Counted from the first letter of the stretch, positions 34,219 through 43,318 are shown. The stretch is 64,000 nt of DNA from Microcoleus sp. FACHB-831 (GCF_014695585.1 NZ_JACJON010000030.1:1-64000); one strand, 5' to 3'. Numbers and translations are program-made. The notes: generated by a model not told the origin, from the sequence alone.

Positions 34219-34304
34219 AATAAGGCAAAAGGCAAAAGAAAAAAGGCAAAAGAAAGAACAAATTTGCTGCTGCTTAAAATACCTTTTTTACTTTCTACCT
34301 TATT
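34219..34304. terminator. Possible bidirectional terminator with GGCAAAAG repeats
   Basis: AAATAAGG and CCTTATTT pair across the gap between the convergent antiporter and cytochrome genes. The interval holds three GGCAAAAG units and T-rich tracts. Confidence 0.4.
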
Positions 34305-34995
34305 TCTTGGAAGTGCCGCCAGTTAAGCTTAATGGTGTAGGCTCTAACGGAGTTTCTCCATTTTCGGATTCTGTTACTAAGCTATTGGCCTCTAATTTCA
34401 TTTGAAGGCGCTTTTGCTCTATTTCTTGTAAAATTATCGCTGCCAAATGGATAATAGCGATCGCGATCGCTCCTATTGATAGCACGTAGCTGTGTATGGT
34501 GTAAAAGTGTTCGACTGTCTCTGTACCAATTGCACCGCCGCCTGTCAGGATAGCTCGCAGTTGCGGGCCAATGAAAGGAATCGCCTCGATGGTTTGCAAC
34601 TCAATACTAAGACGCCAGTAACCCAACTGACTCCAGTCTAAAATCATGGCTGTCCAACCTAGCGCGATCGCACTAAGCGTTAACAATATCCCGCTAATCC
34701 ATGCAGTCAACCAGCTAGGCTGATACTTCCTACCCAAAAACATCACTACAATTTCTATTAGCGAAACTCCAATTAGTCCATTCCCAGCTAAATTGTGTAC
34801 GGTGTGAATTAACCAGCCATTGGAAACTTCTGTGTCTATTGTTTGTAGCGAGTCATAAGCACCGCCAGCTGATGGTTCGTAGTAGTAAGCCAGCAAAATA
34901 CCAGTGACCGCCGCTGTCAGACTCAACGTTACAATAGCTGTGGCTAAAATCGTAGCCAAACGTCGGAAGATGAATTCATATTTCTCGCTTTTCAT
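34300..34995 (-). CDS. Divergent cytochrome b6-like protein
   Basis: The 231-residue protein has the four-helix cytochrome b N-terminal fold and aligns along its length with PetB: NGWLIHTVHNLAGNG against GWLIRSVHRW, LDWSQLGYW against LPWDQIGYW, EHFYTIHSYVL against TRFYSLHTFVL. Three of the four haem ligands are kept (His67, His168, His183), but the position of the fourth (14 residues after His67) is Glu81. No counterpart to the haem c(n) Cys is seen. The role may be an electron carrier with one normal b haem; it is not the photosynthetic PetB. It stands alone. Confidence 0.78.
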   Translation of the reverse strand: MKSEKYEFIFRRLATILATAIVTLSLTAAVTGILLAYYYEPSAGGAYDSLQTIDTEVSNGWLIHTVHNLAGNGLIGVSLIEIVVMFLGRKYQPSWLTAWISGILLTLSAIALGWTAMILDWSQLGYWRLSIELQTIEAIPFIGPQLRAILTGGGAIGTETVEHFYTIHSYVLSIGAIAIAIIHLAAIILQEIEQKRLQMKLEANSLVTESENGETPLEPTPLSLTGGTSKK

Positions 34996-35272
34996 GGCTT
35001 GATTTTACTTTTCTTAACTAAAAGCTTTACATTTGTTAATATGCTAGCGAGACTCTGAAGGGAAGTTATTGCTCTAAGAGCATATTCCTGAAGAGAGAAG
35101 TAAAAAAAATATTATGAATTAGCGTTTTCTAGGTGCAAAGCGATAAAAGCTAGCGCTTGATTTAACACAAAAAAATAAAATTAAAATGCTGCTGAAGTCT
35201 GAAGGTAAAGCGCGATCGCGTTTTACATCCAGTTGCTTCCGCAGCACCATACGTTTATTATTTTTGTGTTAA

Positions 35273-36046
35273 TTAAGCAACTGCTAATGCTTCCTGTCCG
35301 TGTTTCCGCATCAGATCCATAAGTTCGTCGCGATAGTCGTGGAATTTAGAGTGACGTTTAACCGTTTGGGTGCGTTCGGGTAGCTTAATTGTTATTTCTT
35401 TTCGCACAGTACCAGGACGCGCACCCAGAGCATAAATTCGGTTAGAAAGGAAGACGGCTTCTTCTACATCGTGGGTAATCATAAAGACTGTGATCTTAGT
35501 GCGTTGCCACAGGTCTAACATAAATTCGTGCATCGACTCTTTGGTGTGAACGTCCAATGCACCGAAGGGTTCATCCATCAGCAAAACTTTAGGTTCTGAG
35601 ACAAGGGCACGCGCGATCGCCACCCGTTGCTTCATCCCACCCGATAGCTCCTTCGGCAATGCCTTGGCAAAGTTAGCCAACCCTACGACGCTAAGGTAAT
35701 AGCTAGCTTGTTCGCGTCTTATCTTCTTCGGTACGCCCTGAAGCTTGAGTCCAAACTCGGTATTTTCTTGCACGCTCATCCAGGGGAAAAGCGTATAGTG
35801 CTGAAACACCATACCTCGGTCTGGCCCCGGTGCAGTGACGCACACTCCATCAACTCTGACTTCCCCAGAGGTGGGCTTATCAAGTCCGGCAATTTGTCGC
35901 AGCAGGGTAGATTTGCCCGACCCCGATGCTCCCACAGCGCAGATAAATTCCCCCTGTTTAATGGTCATGTTAATGTCTTTGAGGACAACTAATTTTCCAT
36001 TTTTTGTCTCAAATTGCTTGTGCAGGTTGTTGATTTGCAGATACAT
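35273..36046 (-). CDS. ABC transporter ATP-binding protein (guanidine operon)
   Basis: The 257-residue ATPase of the nitrate/sulfonate/taurine class has Walker A GASGSGKST, signature ELSGGMKQR, Walker B VLLMDEPFGALD and the H-loop ITHDVEEA. It energises import with the permease just upstream. It is the last gene of the gdmH-hypA-hypB-transporter set, an order known from Synechocystis sll1077-sll1082. The substrate is inferred to be guanidine or a related compound. Confidence 0.9.
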   Translation of the reverse strand: MYLQINNLHKQFETKNGKLVVLKDINMTIKQGEFICAVGASGSGKSTLLRQIAGLDKPTSGEVRVDGVCVTAPGPDRGMVFQHYTLFPWMSVQENTEFGLKLQGVPKKIRREQASYYLSVVGLANFAKALPKELSGGMKQRVAIARALVSEPKVLLMDEPFGALDVHTKESMHEFMLDLWQRTKITVFMITHDVEEAVFLSNRIYALGARPGTVRKEITIKLPERTQTVKRHSKFHDYRDELMDLMRKHGQEALAVA

Positions 36047-36169
36047 AAATTAAGCCTCTTAAACACAAATTAGATTTCGCAATTAATAAAATAAACAAAT
36101 AACGATATATTTTTAATTTTAATTGCCTCGCGAGCGTTTATTCTCTCCATAAGCGACGTTGGCAAATAA

Positions 36170-37015
36170 CTATCGTTGTTGACTTGCCCATTTGCACGAA
36201 ACACGTAGGAAATATTGAAATATTAGATCGAATGCCAGCCCAATTACACCAATTACAATTAATCCAACAAAAATCTCATCAGTCCTTAAAAACCTACCTG
36301 CTATGCTAATTCTGCGGCCTAAACCTTCATTTGCAGCAATCAATTCTGAAACAATTACTAATTGCCATGCTGCTGCTAAGTTGATACGGCAAGCATCAAG
36401 AATTCCAGGCAAAACGTGGGGAAAAATAACCTGTAGTAGCGCTTGGTTGCGATCGCCTCCTAAAATGTAGGTTGCTTCAATCAAGTCTTTTGATACGAAT
36501 TTCACCGTATCCATCACCATCAGGGAGTTAAAGAAAAATACCCCGATGAAGATGAGGGTAATTTTGGGTTCCTCTCCTATGCCCAAATATAAAATTAACA
36601 AAGGAATGAATGCAGGCGCAGGCATATAGCGCATTAACCCAAAAAGCGGTTCTAGCAAGGCGCGGATGCTAGCAAAACTGCCCATCAAAACCCCAACTGG
36701 GATAGAAAAAGCTGCTGCAAATATAAACCCTACGCCAACGCGCCACAAACTTGCGACGGTATCTTTGAGGAGTTCGCGAGTACTCCACAACCTGCCAAAT
36801 GCCTCAAGTACTTTACCCGGTGAAGGCAAAAACTGAGGGTCTATGTTTCCAAATGTTGTCGCCAACCACCATAACAGCACTGGAAGGGCAATAGATGTAG
36901 CCATTAATACTGTGCTGAGGGGTTTGGGAATGTCTTCAGCAAGTCGCCAAAAAACCGTTGAATTAAGTTTTTTATGCTGGATGTAATCTCGAATCGAATC
37001 AGGGTTTTGACTCAT
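36170..37015 (-). CDS. ABC transporter permease (guanidine operon)
   Basis: The 281-residue inner-membrane protein has about six helices and the EAA-like cytoplasmic loop (AAWQLVIVSELIAANEGLG) of binding-protein-dependent permeases of the SsuC/TauC/NrtB type. It lies between the substrate-binding protein (46 bp upstream) and the ATPase, forming a complete importer. Confidence 0.9.
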   Translation of the reverse strand: MSQNPDSIRDYIQHKKLNSTVFWRLAEDIPKPLSTVLMATSIALPVLLWWLATTFGNIDPQFLPSPGKVLEAFGRLWSTRELLKDTVASLWRVGVGFIFAAAFSIPVGVLMGSFASIRALLEPLFGLMRYMPAPAFIPLLILYLGIGEEPKITLIFIGVFFFNSLMVMDTVKFVSKDLIEATYILGGDRNQALLQVIFPHVLPGILDACRINLAAAWQLVIVSELIAANEGLGRRISIAGRFLRTDEIFVGLIVIGVIGLAFDLIFQYFLRVSCKWASQQR

Positions 37016-37061
37016 AATGGTTTTGGATTTTAATATATTTATTGGCAGCTATTATCATTCC

Positions 37062-38126
37062 TTACGGGCTAATCGGTGATGATGTTTTAATCTTTTCTGC
37101 GTAGGCTTTGACAAAGCGATCGTCAAATAATTTGCTAATGTCAGATTGACTTTTTGCTAGACCCACTTCTGTAAGAAACTTGTTCATTTCCTGAGCTGCA
37201 AATTGTAGCGAACCCAAATCGTTACCTACTTGGAAAGCTTTTAGGTTTTCCTCTACCGTGAAAATCTTAGTGCCATCAGCATAATCTTTGTATTCACTAA
37301 CAGGAACCCCTGCTCGTTTAGCCATAATTTCATAGGCTTTGTTTAGATTTGCCTTCATGTAGTCCAAAGTGACAAACCAGGAATCAACTAATGCCTGCAC
37401 GCGGTCGGGATGTTCCTGCACAAATTTGCGCGTGAATACTAGATGATCGGAAATTGCTCCGGGAAAGTCTTTGGAACTGAATAATTCTTTACTACCTTGA
37501 CGCTTCAATGCCTGAGTGGTGAAGGGGGCAAATACCGCCGTCGCATCGACTTGTCCTGCTACAAATGCTGCGGCGGATTTGCCTGTTTCTAAAGGTATAA
37601 ATTTTATATCTTGCCTCTGTAAACCTGCTTTCTTCAGTCCTAGCAGTAGCAGAAAATGATCTACCGTGCCTTCCTCTGCGGCTACTTTTTTGCCTTTTAG
37701 GTCAGCGATTGAGTTAATACCCTCCCGGACGATAACTTTATCGTTACCAGTGGAGTTGTCATTTACCAGTACAATGACTTGATCTGCGCCACCCGATAGG
37801 GAGCTAACTGTATCTCCCAGCGTTTGACTGTTGGCATCTATTTGTCCCGCAGTTAGGGTGCTGATAGATTCGAGGTATCCGTCGAACCACTTGAGGTCTA
37901 CGGGGACTTTATTTGCCTGAAAAATTCCTTGTTCTTGCGCTACTTGCCAAGGAAACCAACCGGGCCACGCGCTGAATCCTAGACGGACTGAACTAGCAGT
38001 TACTTTGGTATTGGACTCGATTTCAGTCGTTGTTTTGATATACGTTGCAGGATTAACGCAACCTACAACAAAAATTAATCCAGCTAGAAAAAGGATGCAG
38101 AAGGATAGGGGCGATCGCACTTTCAT
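37062..38126 (-). CDS. ABC transporter substrate-binding lipoprotein (guanidine operon)
   Basis: The 354-residue protein has a lipoprotein signal (LAGLIFVVGC) and an NMT1/SsuA-like binding domain (SVRLGFSAWPGWFPWQVAQE, GYLESISTLTAGQIDANSQT, GKKVAAEEGTVDHFLLLLGL). Related proteins bind small nitrogen or sulfur compounds. Its place downstream of gdmH, hypA and hypB suggests guanidine. A 357-bp gap separates it from hypB, so it may also have its own promoter. Confidence 0.87.
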   Translation of the reverse strand: MKVRSPLSFCILFLAGLIFVVGCVNPATYIKTTTEIESNTKVTASSVRLGFSAWPGWFPWQVAQEQGIFQANKVPVDLKWFDGYLESISTLTAGQIDANSQTLGDTVSSLSGGADQVIVLVNDNSTGNDKVIVREGINSIADLKGKKVAAEEGTVDHFLLLLGLKKAGLQRQDIKFIPLETGKSAAAFVAGQVDATAVFAPFTTQALKRQGSKELFSSKDFPGAISDHLVFTRKFVQEHPDRVQALVDSWFVTLDYMKANLNKAYEIMAKRAGVPVSEYKDYADGTKIFTVEENLKAFQVGNDLGSLQFAAQEMNKFLTEVGLAKSQSDISKLFDDRFVKAYAEKIKTSSPISP

Positions 38127-38483
38127 ACTATCTCCTTAGACAGAGATTTTTAGCGAGTTGCCAGATGTTTGTTTTTGGCGATTGGGAATGATGATTTTTT
38201 AGAGCGGTTGCTTATGTGTAGCAAATAATGTACCCACCGCTTTGTTATTTCTGTTACAAAATCCTGCTGTTGGGTTAAATAATGCAAAACCCAATATTTT
38301 TACAGCTTTTGCTCCTCAATTTCTTTGAGTATTGCAATAATGCCCATGGTAAATTCCTGGGCGGACAAGATGCCCACCCTGCAAGACTAAACTAAGGAAC
38401 CGCGAAGACGCAAAGAGCGCGAAGAAAAGAGCGGAAGAGAGAGTTCACGAATGATTTAGGATTGCTATAAACTTGTTATATTT
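38127..38483. other. Gap between hypB and the binding-protein gene, with a dispersed repeat
   Basis: No gene is visible. A dispersed repeat occupies 38394-38469 (AAGGAACCGCGAAGACGCA ... GATTTAGGATTGCTAT), shared with 41457-41560. GTA-N10-TAC at 38218-38233 resembles an NtcA site but has the wrong spacing. Confidence 0.5.
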
Positions 38484-39191
38484 TCAATGAACAGTGGATA
38501 GTTGATGTTGAGCAGTGGGCGACTGATTAATCTGAGAGCGTAACCAATCAAACCAAGCATCTAACCCTTCTCCTGTCTTGGTAGATACAGGAATAATGGC
38601 TACGTGAGGATTCATCTGTCGGACGTTTTCCACAATTTGATTCACGTCAACATCCAGATGGGGTGCTAAATCCATCTTGGTAATCAACAAGCAATCCGCT
38701 TCTTGAAACATTACCGGATATTTCAAGGGCTTGTCTTCGCCCTCTGTCAAACTCAACAAGGCAACTTTAGCGTGTTCGCCCACTTCAAATTCAGCCGGAC
38801 AAACTAGATTGCCAACGTTTTCTACAAGTACAAAATCAAATTCCGCAGGGTTGTATTCATGGGCTAAGCGATGAATCCCACCCGCAACCATTTTGGAGTC
38901 CAAATGGCAAGAACGACCTGTATTAATCGCAATCACCGGAACGTTGTATTTGCGGAGGCGATCCGCATCCAGTTCCGTAGTCATGTCGCCCTCAATTACT
39001 GCAATTTTGTATTCGTTTGTGAGGACGGCTAGGGTTCTTTCTAGCAATGCAGTTTTACCTGCACCGGGGCTGCTCATAACGTTGAAGCAAGTGATGCCCC
39101 ATCGATCAAAATGGGCGCGGTTGTGGTCTGCTCCTTCCTGATTAGCATGGAGCAAGTTAATTCCTAAAGCAGCGTCAAACGTTTGATGCAT
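38484..39191 (-). CDS. hypB: Nickel-insertion GTPase HypB (accessory copy)
   Basis: HypB is a GTPase that delivers nickel to target enzymes, classically hydrogenase. The 235-residue protein begins [14 protein letters not shown] and has P-loop SSPGAGKT, switch-region [13 protein letters not shown], the metal-binding CH pair in [10 protein letters not shown], and [13 protein letters not shown]. The ATG at 39191 overlaps the 3' end of hypA; the longer TTG frame is rejected. No hydrogenase genes are present; the neighbouring guanidine hydrolase is nickel-dependent and is the likely client. Confidence 0.93.
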   Translation of the reverse strand: MHQTFDAALGINLLHANQEGADHNRAHFDRWGITCFNVMSSPGAGKTALLERTLAVLTNEYKIAVIEGDMTTELDADRLRKYNVPVIAINTGRSCHLDSKMVAGGIHRLAHEYNPAEFDFVLVENVGNLVCPAEFEVGEHAKVALLSLTEGEDKPLKYPVMFQEADCLLITKMDLAPHLDVDVNQIVENVRQMNPHVAIIPVSTKTGEGLDAWFDWLRSQINQSPTAQHQLSTVH

Positions 39192-39555
39192 ATGTTTCGG
39201 CAGAGTCAGAACAATATTCAATTCGGTCAATTTTTAGCTCTCGCCCAGAGCGAATATCTTCCATTGGCGCTCGACAGCTTGGACAAGCGTATTGAATGCC
39301 AATTTCAGGACGATATTCTTGCTGACAAGGATGGCAAAAAGCAATTAAAGGAATTTCCCTAATTACTAAGGTTGCTCCTTCTAAGAAAGTGTTGCGGGTC
39401 TGGACTTCAAAGGCGAATTGTAAACTCACAGGTTCGACACAGGTGAACTGGCCGACTATGAGATGAATGTGGGAAATTTTGGGTTGCTCTGGTTGCGCTT
39501 CCCACCAATTTCGCACAGTCACAATTAACGCCTTTGTCATGTCGGTTTCGTGCAT
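39175..39555 (-). CDS. hypA: Nickel chaperone HypA (accessory copy)
   Basis: HypA binds nickel at the N-terminal MHE motif and passes it on together with HypB. Here the protein begins [11 protein letters not shown] zinc site is formed by CHPCQQE and CPSCRAP. Length is 126 residues, slightly long at the C-terminus, where it overlaps hypB. It follows gdmH by 119 bp. Confidence 0.92.
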   Translation of the reverse strand: MHETDMTKALIVTVRNWWEAQPEQPKISHIHLIVGQFTCVEPVSLQFAFEVQTRNTFLEGATLVIREIPLIAFCHPCQQEYRPEIGIQYACPSCRAPMEDIRSGRELKIDRIEYCSDSAETYASNV

Positions 39556-39596
39556 AGCCGATTTTTGATTTTGGATTTTCGATTTTGGATGGGTTG

Positions 39597-39648
39597 ATTT
39601 TCGTTCCCAGGTTCAAGCTGGGAACGAAATCCGGGAGGTTCTACCTCC
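39597..39648. repeat. Two hairpins between gdmH and hypA
   Basis: TTCGTTCCCAG / CTGGGAACGAA with a 7-nt loop is followed by GGAGGT TCT ACCTCC. Such tandem palindromes are common dispersed repeats in cyanobacteria; they could also affect mRNA stability within the operon. Confidence 0.5.
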
Positions 39649-39674
39649 TTTATCCTCGTTACCTCCTGCCTTCT

Positions 39675-40880
39675 TTACGTCCAGTCCACGAGTTCAGGTT
39701 CTGACTCTGGGAAAATGTAGGGGGCTTTCTGCTTACGTGGCAACTGACCCGACACTACTAAATGCGCCATGGTGTCGCAGATTACTCTAGTTGCCATTAG
39801 TGAGGTCATATCGCTAATGTCGTAGGGGGGAGAAACTTCCACTACTTCTAGGCCGCATACGGGTGCTTTCTGCACAATTTTGGCTAGCAAACTCAGGGCT
39901 TCGCGAGGCAGCAAGCCACCGGGTTCCGGCCAACCAGTACCGGGTACAAATCCAGCGTCGAGGCAGTCGATGTCAAAGCTGATCCACACGCAATCTGTAC
40001 CATCGAGGGCGCGTTCTAAGGCGAAGTCTGCGGCTGCATCAATTCCCTTTTCTACGATGTCAGTAACGGTGAGGATGTTGGTGGCGCGATCGCGACAAAC
40101 TTTTACCCCATCGCGAGGCACTTGCCAGCCACCAATGCCCAGTTGTACCAAGTTCTTGGCGGGAGCATTCTTGATGTTGGTGGCGTGGAACCAAGGACAG
40201 GTGTGCATCCTTTCGTCCAAGTCTGTTTCTTGGGTATCTACGTGGCGATCGAAGTGGATAATACCCACTTTTTTATCACCCAAGTGCCGACAAATACCGC
40301 GCACGGTAGGGAAACCAATAGAGTGGTCGCCACCCAGAATAATCGGGAAAGCACCAGAGTTGAAGATGTGGGCAATGCCCTTAGAAATTTGGTCAAATGA
40401 TTTTTCGTTGTTGGCGGGAATAGTGAAGATATCGCCGACATCGCAAAGGGTGATTTGTTCGCGCAGGTCAACCCCTAATTCAAAGTTGTAGGGGGTGTAG
40501 AGTGCAGAGATGCGCCGAATTCCTTGCGGCCCAAAACGGGTTCCGGGACGATAGGTGGTTCCGGAGTCGTGAGGAACGCCGACGATGGCTACATCGTATT
40601 CTCCAACTCTGCGAACGTCTTCGAGGTAAGGTGCTTTGAGGAAAGTGTTGATGCCTGCGTAGTGGGGTAGTTCGCCACGAGAGAAGGTAGGAATCCGGCG
40701 ATCGCGTATACTCTCTGCTGCTTCTAATCCGTATTCCAGCCCTTTCGATACTTCCTGTTGCCACCCCGACATTGGCAGCCTGGTTTCCAAATCTAAGGCA
40801 CGTTGCGCTTGGCTTGGGAAGTCCCCATTATTTGTAGCTGGGCTTTGAAATATGGGGTTTTCAGGAGAATTTTCAGTCAT
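39675..40880 (-). CDS. gdmH: Nickel-dependent guanidine hydrolase GdmH
   Basis: GdmH splits guanidine into urea and ammonia. The 401-residue ureohydrolase-fold protein has the metal site segments GGDHSIGFP, HFDRHVDTQETD and SFDIDCLDAGFVPGTGWPEP; the last, with an extended N-terminal region (about 80 residues before the core), sets GdmH apart from agmatinase. Gene order with hypA, hypB and an ABC importer, plus a guanidine-I riboswitch, matches the Synechocystis locus. ATG 40880 is chosen (MTENSPENP; AGGGTG just upstream) over TTG 40904. Confidence 0.93.
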   Translation of the reverse strand: MTENSPENPIFQSPATNNGDFPSQAQRALDLETRLPMSGWQQEVSKGLEYGLEAAESIRDRRIPTFSRGELPHYAGINTFLKAPYLEDVRRVGEYDVAIVGVPHDSGTTYRPGTRFGPQGIRRISALYTPYNFELGVDLREQITLCDVGDIFTIPANNEKSFDQISKGIAHIFNSGAFPIILGGDHSIGFPTVRGICRHLGDKKVGIIHFDRHVDTQETDLDERMHTCPWFHATNIKNAPAKNLVQLGIGGWQVPRDGVKVCRDRATNILTVTDIVEKGIDAAADFALERALDGTDCVWISFDIDCLDAGFVPGTGWPEPGGLLPREALSLLAKIVQKAPVCGLEVVEVSPPYDISDMTSLMATRVICDTMAHLVVSGQLPRKQKAPYIFPESEPELVDWT

Positions 40881-40950
40881 TTGGCACCCTAGCGCGATTT
40901 TCAAAACAACATTTTTGGAGCAGATTCACTTGCTTGCCTCCTGAATGCCA

Positions 40951-41011
40951 ACGAAGAAAGCCCAGGAGAACAAGTTCAGCCTTATAGACTGATATGTTCC
41001 TCCCGGGCTTT
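40951..41011 (-). terminator. Riboswitch expression platform: conditional terminator
   Basis: AAAGCCCGGGAGGAACA, the 3' part of the aptamer, can pair with TGTTCTCCTGGGCTTT 22 nt later, followed by a short U-rich stretch (CTTTCTTCGTT). Guanidine-bound aptamer would hold its 3' strand and prevent this stem, allowing read-through into gdmH. Confidence 0.68.
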
Positions 41012-41145
41012 TCTCCCGCCGTGTGGCTAGCTAATCCTTCAAAAAACTATAAATTCTGAAGCGGCCAGCTGCTTCTCTTGGACCAGCATTTAGAGCGATG
41101 CAATTTTATTTATTGCTCTGTCTAAACCGGAACCCTAGAAGCTAT
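40997..41145 (-). promoter_or_regulatory. Guanidine-I (ykkC) riboswitch
   Basis: On the minus strand three conserved blocks occur in order: CTAGGGTTCCG (41138-41128), GCTGGTCCAAGAGAA (about 41085) and CACACGGCGGGA with AAAGCCCGGGAG (about 41023-40997). These match the guanidine-I class. It lies in the gdmH leader, about 120 nt before the start codon, and should switch the operon on when guanidine is present. Confidence 0.93.
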
Positions 41146-41268
41146 AAAATTCTTAGTTTCTACTGGCTCTGTAAATTGCCCTAAAACAGTTTAAGCTTTG
41201 ACGGTACAAACTACAGAACAGAGATACTTGGAACTTTATTGAGAACTTATTCTAGATATTACTTGCTT

Positions 41269-41310
41269 AAATTACCAGTGAGTTAAGCCCTAAAATGTAT
41301 TTAAAGTTAC
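41269..41310 (-). promoter_or_regulatory. NtcA-activated promoter of the guanidine operon
   Basis: GTATTTAAAGTTAC (41297-41310) is a perfect GTAN8TAC. On the minus strand 22 nt separate it from TAATTT (41274-41269), a TAN3T -10 box. This is the full class II NtcA promoter layout, so transcription should rise under nitrogen limitation. The predicted leader of about 380 nt contains the riboswitch. Confidence 0.75.
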
Positions 41311-41456
41311 TAAATTTCACGCCAATACTCTATTTTACGTTCAATATAAAGTTATCTAACAAATAAACTCGCTTTTGCGGCTATATGCAGAATGTGGATT
41401 GCCATGTCCAGCATTCGGGTTAAAAATGTCAGCTGATTTGTAAGAGAAGTTGTTTT

Positions 41457-41560
41457 AAGGAACCGCGAAGACGCACCAGCGGAGCGAAGCGCGTCAGCGC
41501 GTTAGAGCGCGAAGGAAAGAGTAGAAGAGAGAGTTCACAACTAATTTAGGATTGCTATTA
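41457..41560. repeat. Dispersed repeat, second copy, with a nested insertion
   Basis: Same orientation and sequence as 38394-38469 (AAGGAACCGCGAAGACGCA ... GAGAGTTCAC ... GATTTAGGATTGCTAT) but with about 28 extra bp (41476-41503, GCGGAGCGAAGCGCGTCAGC core). The two copies lie inside and upstream of the guanidine operon. Confidence 0.6.
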
Positions 41561-41624
41561 AAACCTACCCTTGAGGGTTCTTTCTCCCCCTTCCGGATTA
41601 CAGGAAGAGGGTGGGGTTAGCCGC

Positions 41625-42326
41625 TTAAGCCAAATAGGACGCCCAAGATTGTATAACTTCAGGCGAACCATACCAAATGCCAGGAGTTCTAGGCGAATGC
41701 TTGACACCTTCTATGACAAGATTGGTTGCTCCCTCCAGATGAGCAGCTTCAATAGGAGTAATGCCGTCTCCCCAAGTTTCACCATTTCCGCAAGTTAATT
41801 TATAACTGCTATGGGCTAGCCACTGTCCCGGGCGCCTAGCACCGAAAATAGACTTACCAGCAACACAGACATAGCGCACCTTGGGGTAAAAAGCTCCTGG
41901 ATAGTTCATCTTGACAAAATCTAGATTCTTGCGAGTCCAGCGTTCGCCACTGATATGGGGAGTTCCCAGCGTAACTAGAGTAGAGACATAAGGGTGAGCG
42001 TGCCATAAGCCAGCGTCATCTGTGACATCGCCGTGAATTGAATAAGGCAGTTCTCCCATATAGATGCGGGAAATCCAACCGCCTGCTGAGTGACCGATCA
42101 AATTAATTGCAGAAGCGTTGTATTGCTGCAATGCTTGTTTTACAGTCATGTCGAGGAGGCGCAAAATGGGTATCATCGACCGTCCTCCTACGGTGGGCAC
42201 CCAGTCGCGGAAGCGGATTGGTACTGTTAGGGTAGGGAAGCCCAACTGTTCTAAGGATTGTTGTAGGGGTAGGTAGGCGATCGCGCCTTCCAAATAACCG
42301 GGTAAAATTACAGTCGGCAATGGCAT
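41625..42326 (-). CDS. Alpha/beta-hydrolase, lipase-like
   Basis: The 233-residue protein has the nucleophile elbow GHSAGG (Ser about 89), an N-terminal strand LPTVILPGYLEGA, and VTLGTPH typical of lipase-class hydrolases. A catalytic His is probably in EGVKHSPRTPG near the C-terminus. The substrate is unknown. It is divergent from cobI with almost no gap, so their promoters must overlap or lie inside the genes. Confidence 0.83.
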   Translation of the reverse strand: MPLPTVILPGYLEGAIAYLPLQQSLEQLGFPTLTVPIRFRDWVPTVGGRSMIPILRLLDMTVKQALQQYNASAINLIGHSAGGWISRIYMGELPYSIHGDVTDDAGLWHAHPYVSTLVTLGTPHISGERWTRKNLDFVKMNYPGAFYPKVRYVCVAGKSIFGARRPGQWLAHSSYKLTCGNGETWGDGITPIEAAHLEGATNLVIEGVKHSPRTPGIWYGSPEVIQSWASYLA

Positions 42327-42354
42327 TTTGAATTTAGGATTTTTAGATTCTATT

Positions 42355-43065
42355 GTGCAAGTGGGAACTCTTTACGGTATAGGCGTTGGCCCAGGCGACC
42401 CAGAATTGATTACGCTCAAGGGACTGCGCTTGCTCAAAAGTGTACCCGTTGTAGCTTTCCCTGCTGGCGTTAATGGCAAACCAGGGATTGCCCAGCAAAT
42501 TGTCGCCCAATGGTTACAGCCAGAACAAGTGCAGCTAGCTTTGACTTTCCCTTACGTGCAGGATGAGGCCGTACTAACCCAAGCCTGGCAGCTAGCAGCA
42601 GAAAAAGTTTGGCAATATCTCAAGCTAGGAGAAGAGGTAGCTTTTGTAACCGAAGGGGATAGCAGCTTCTACAGTACCTTTACTTATTTGGCTCAAACGT
42701 TGCAACATCTGCATCCTGAAGTTTTAGTGCAGACAGTGCCGGGAATTTGCTCTCCTCTAGCGGCGGCAGGTGTGTTGGGAATTCCTTTGACGATTCGTTC
42801 CCAGCGATTGGCAGTCTTACCAGCAGTGTATTCGATGGGAGAATTGGAAGCTGCGCTAGACTGGGCAGATGTGCTGGTGCTGATGAAGGTGAGTTCTGTG
42901 TATGAGGAGGTTTGGGAGGTGTTGCAGCGGCGGGGGTTGCTGGAACGCAGCTTTGTTGTGGAACGGGCGACACTACCAGAGATGGTAATTTATGAGGGTT
43001 TGAGCGATCGCCCCAACCTTAAACTACCTTACTTTTCTTTGTTAATTGTCCAAGTCAGCGCATAA
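42355..43065 (+). CDS. cobI: Precorrin-2 C20-methyltransferase
   Basis: CobI/CbiL adds the C20 methyl in cobalamin synthesis using SAM. The tetrapyrrole methylase fold is shown by LYGIGVGPGDPELITLKGLR, VAFVTEGDSSFYSTFTYL and VPGICSPLAAAGVLGIPL. The frame opens with TTG at 42328, but GTG at 42355 or 42361 is more plausible because the core begins at VGTLYGIG. About 236 residues. No other cob genes are adjacent. Confidence 0.9.
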   Translation: MQVGTLYGIGVGPGDPELITLKGLRLLKSVPVVAFPAGVNGKPGIAQQIVAQWLQPEQVQLALTFPYVQDEAVLTQAWQLAAEKVWQYLKLGEEVAFVTEGDSSFYSTFTYLAQTLQHLHPEVLVQTVPGICSPLAAAGVLGIPLTIRSQRLAVLPAVYSMGELEAALDWADVLVLMKVSSVYEEVWEVLQRRGLLERSFVVERATLPEMVIYEGLSDRPNLKLPYFSLLIVQVSA

Positions 43066-43318
43066 GTTAATTTACTAATTTGTCTGTATAAATGGCAACC
43101 TTTAGCTCTTGTGTGCCGTCATTGAGATCTGGCCAGACAAGCTAAAAAGTGTCTACAAGGTCAATTTGCTCTTAAAATTCTGAAATTAATATTTATATTT
43201 GGAAACTAACATTAGATTGGGATGTTTATATTGATGGCGATCGCGTTGTTGTAATGCGGCGCTCGCTCCAACAGATTCCCAACCTGCCACGAAGCCTTTG
43301 GAGTTTACTGTCCCTGTT

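Noticed and set aside
38218-38233. NtcA-like GTA...TAC upstream of the ABC binding-protein gene
   Set aside because: The spacer is 10 nt instead of 8 and no TAN3T box was matched at the right distance.
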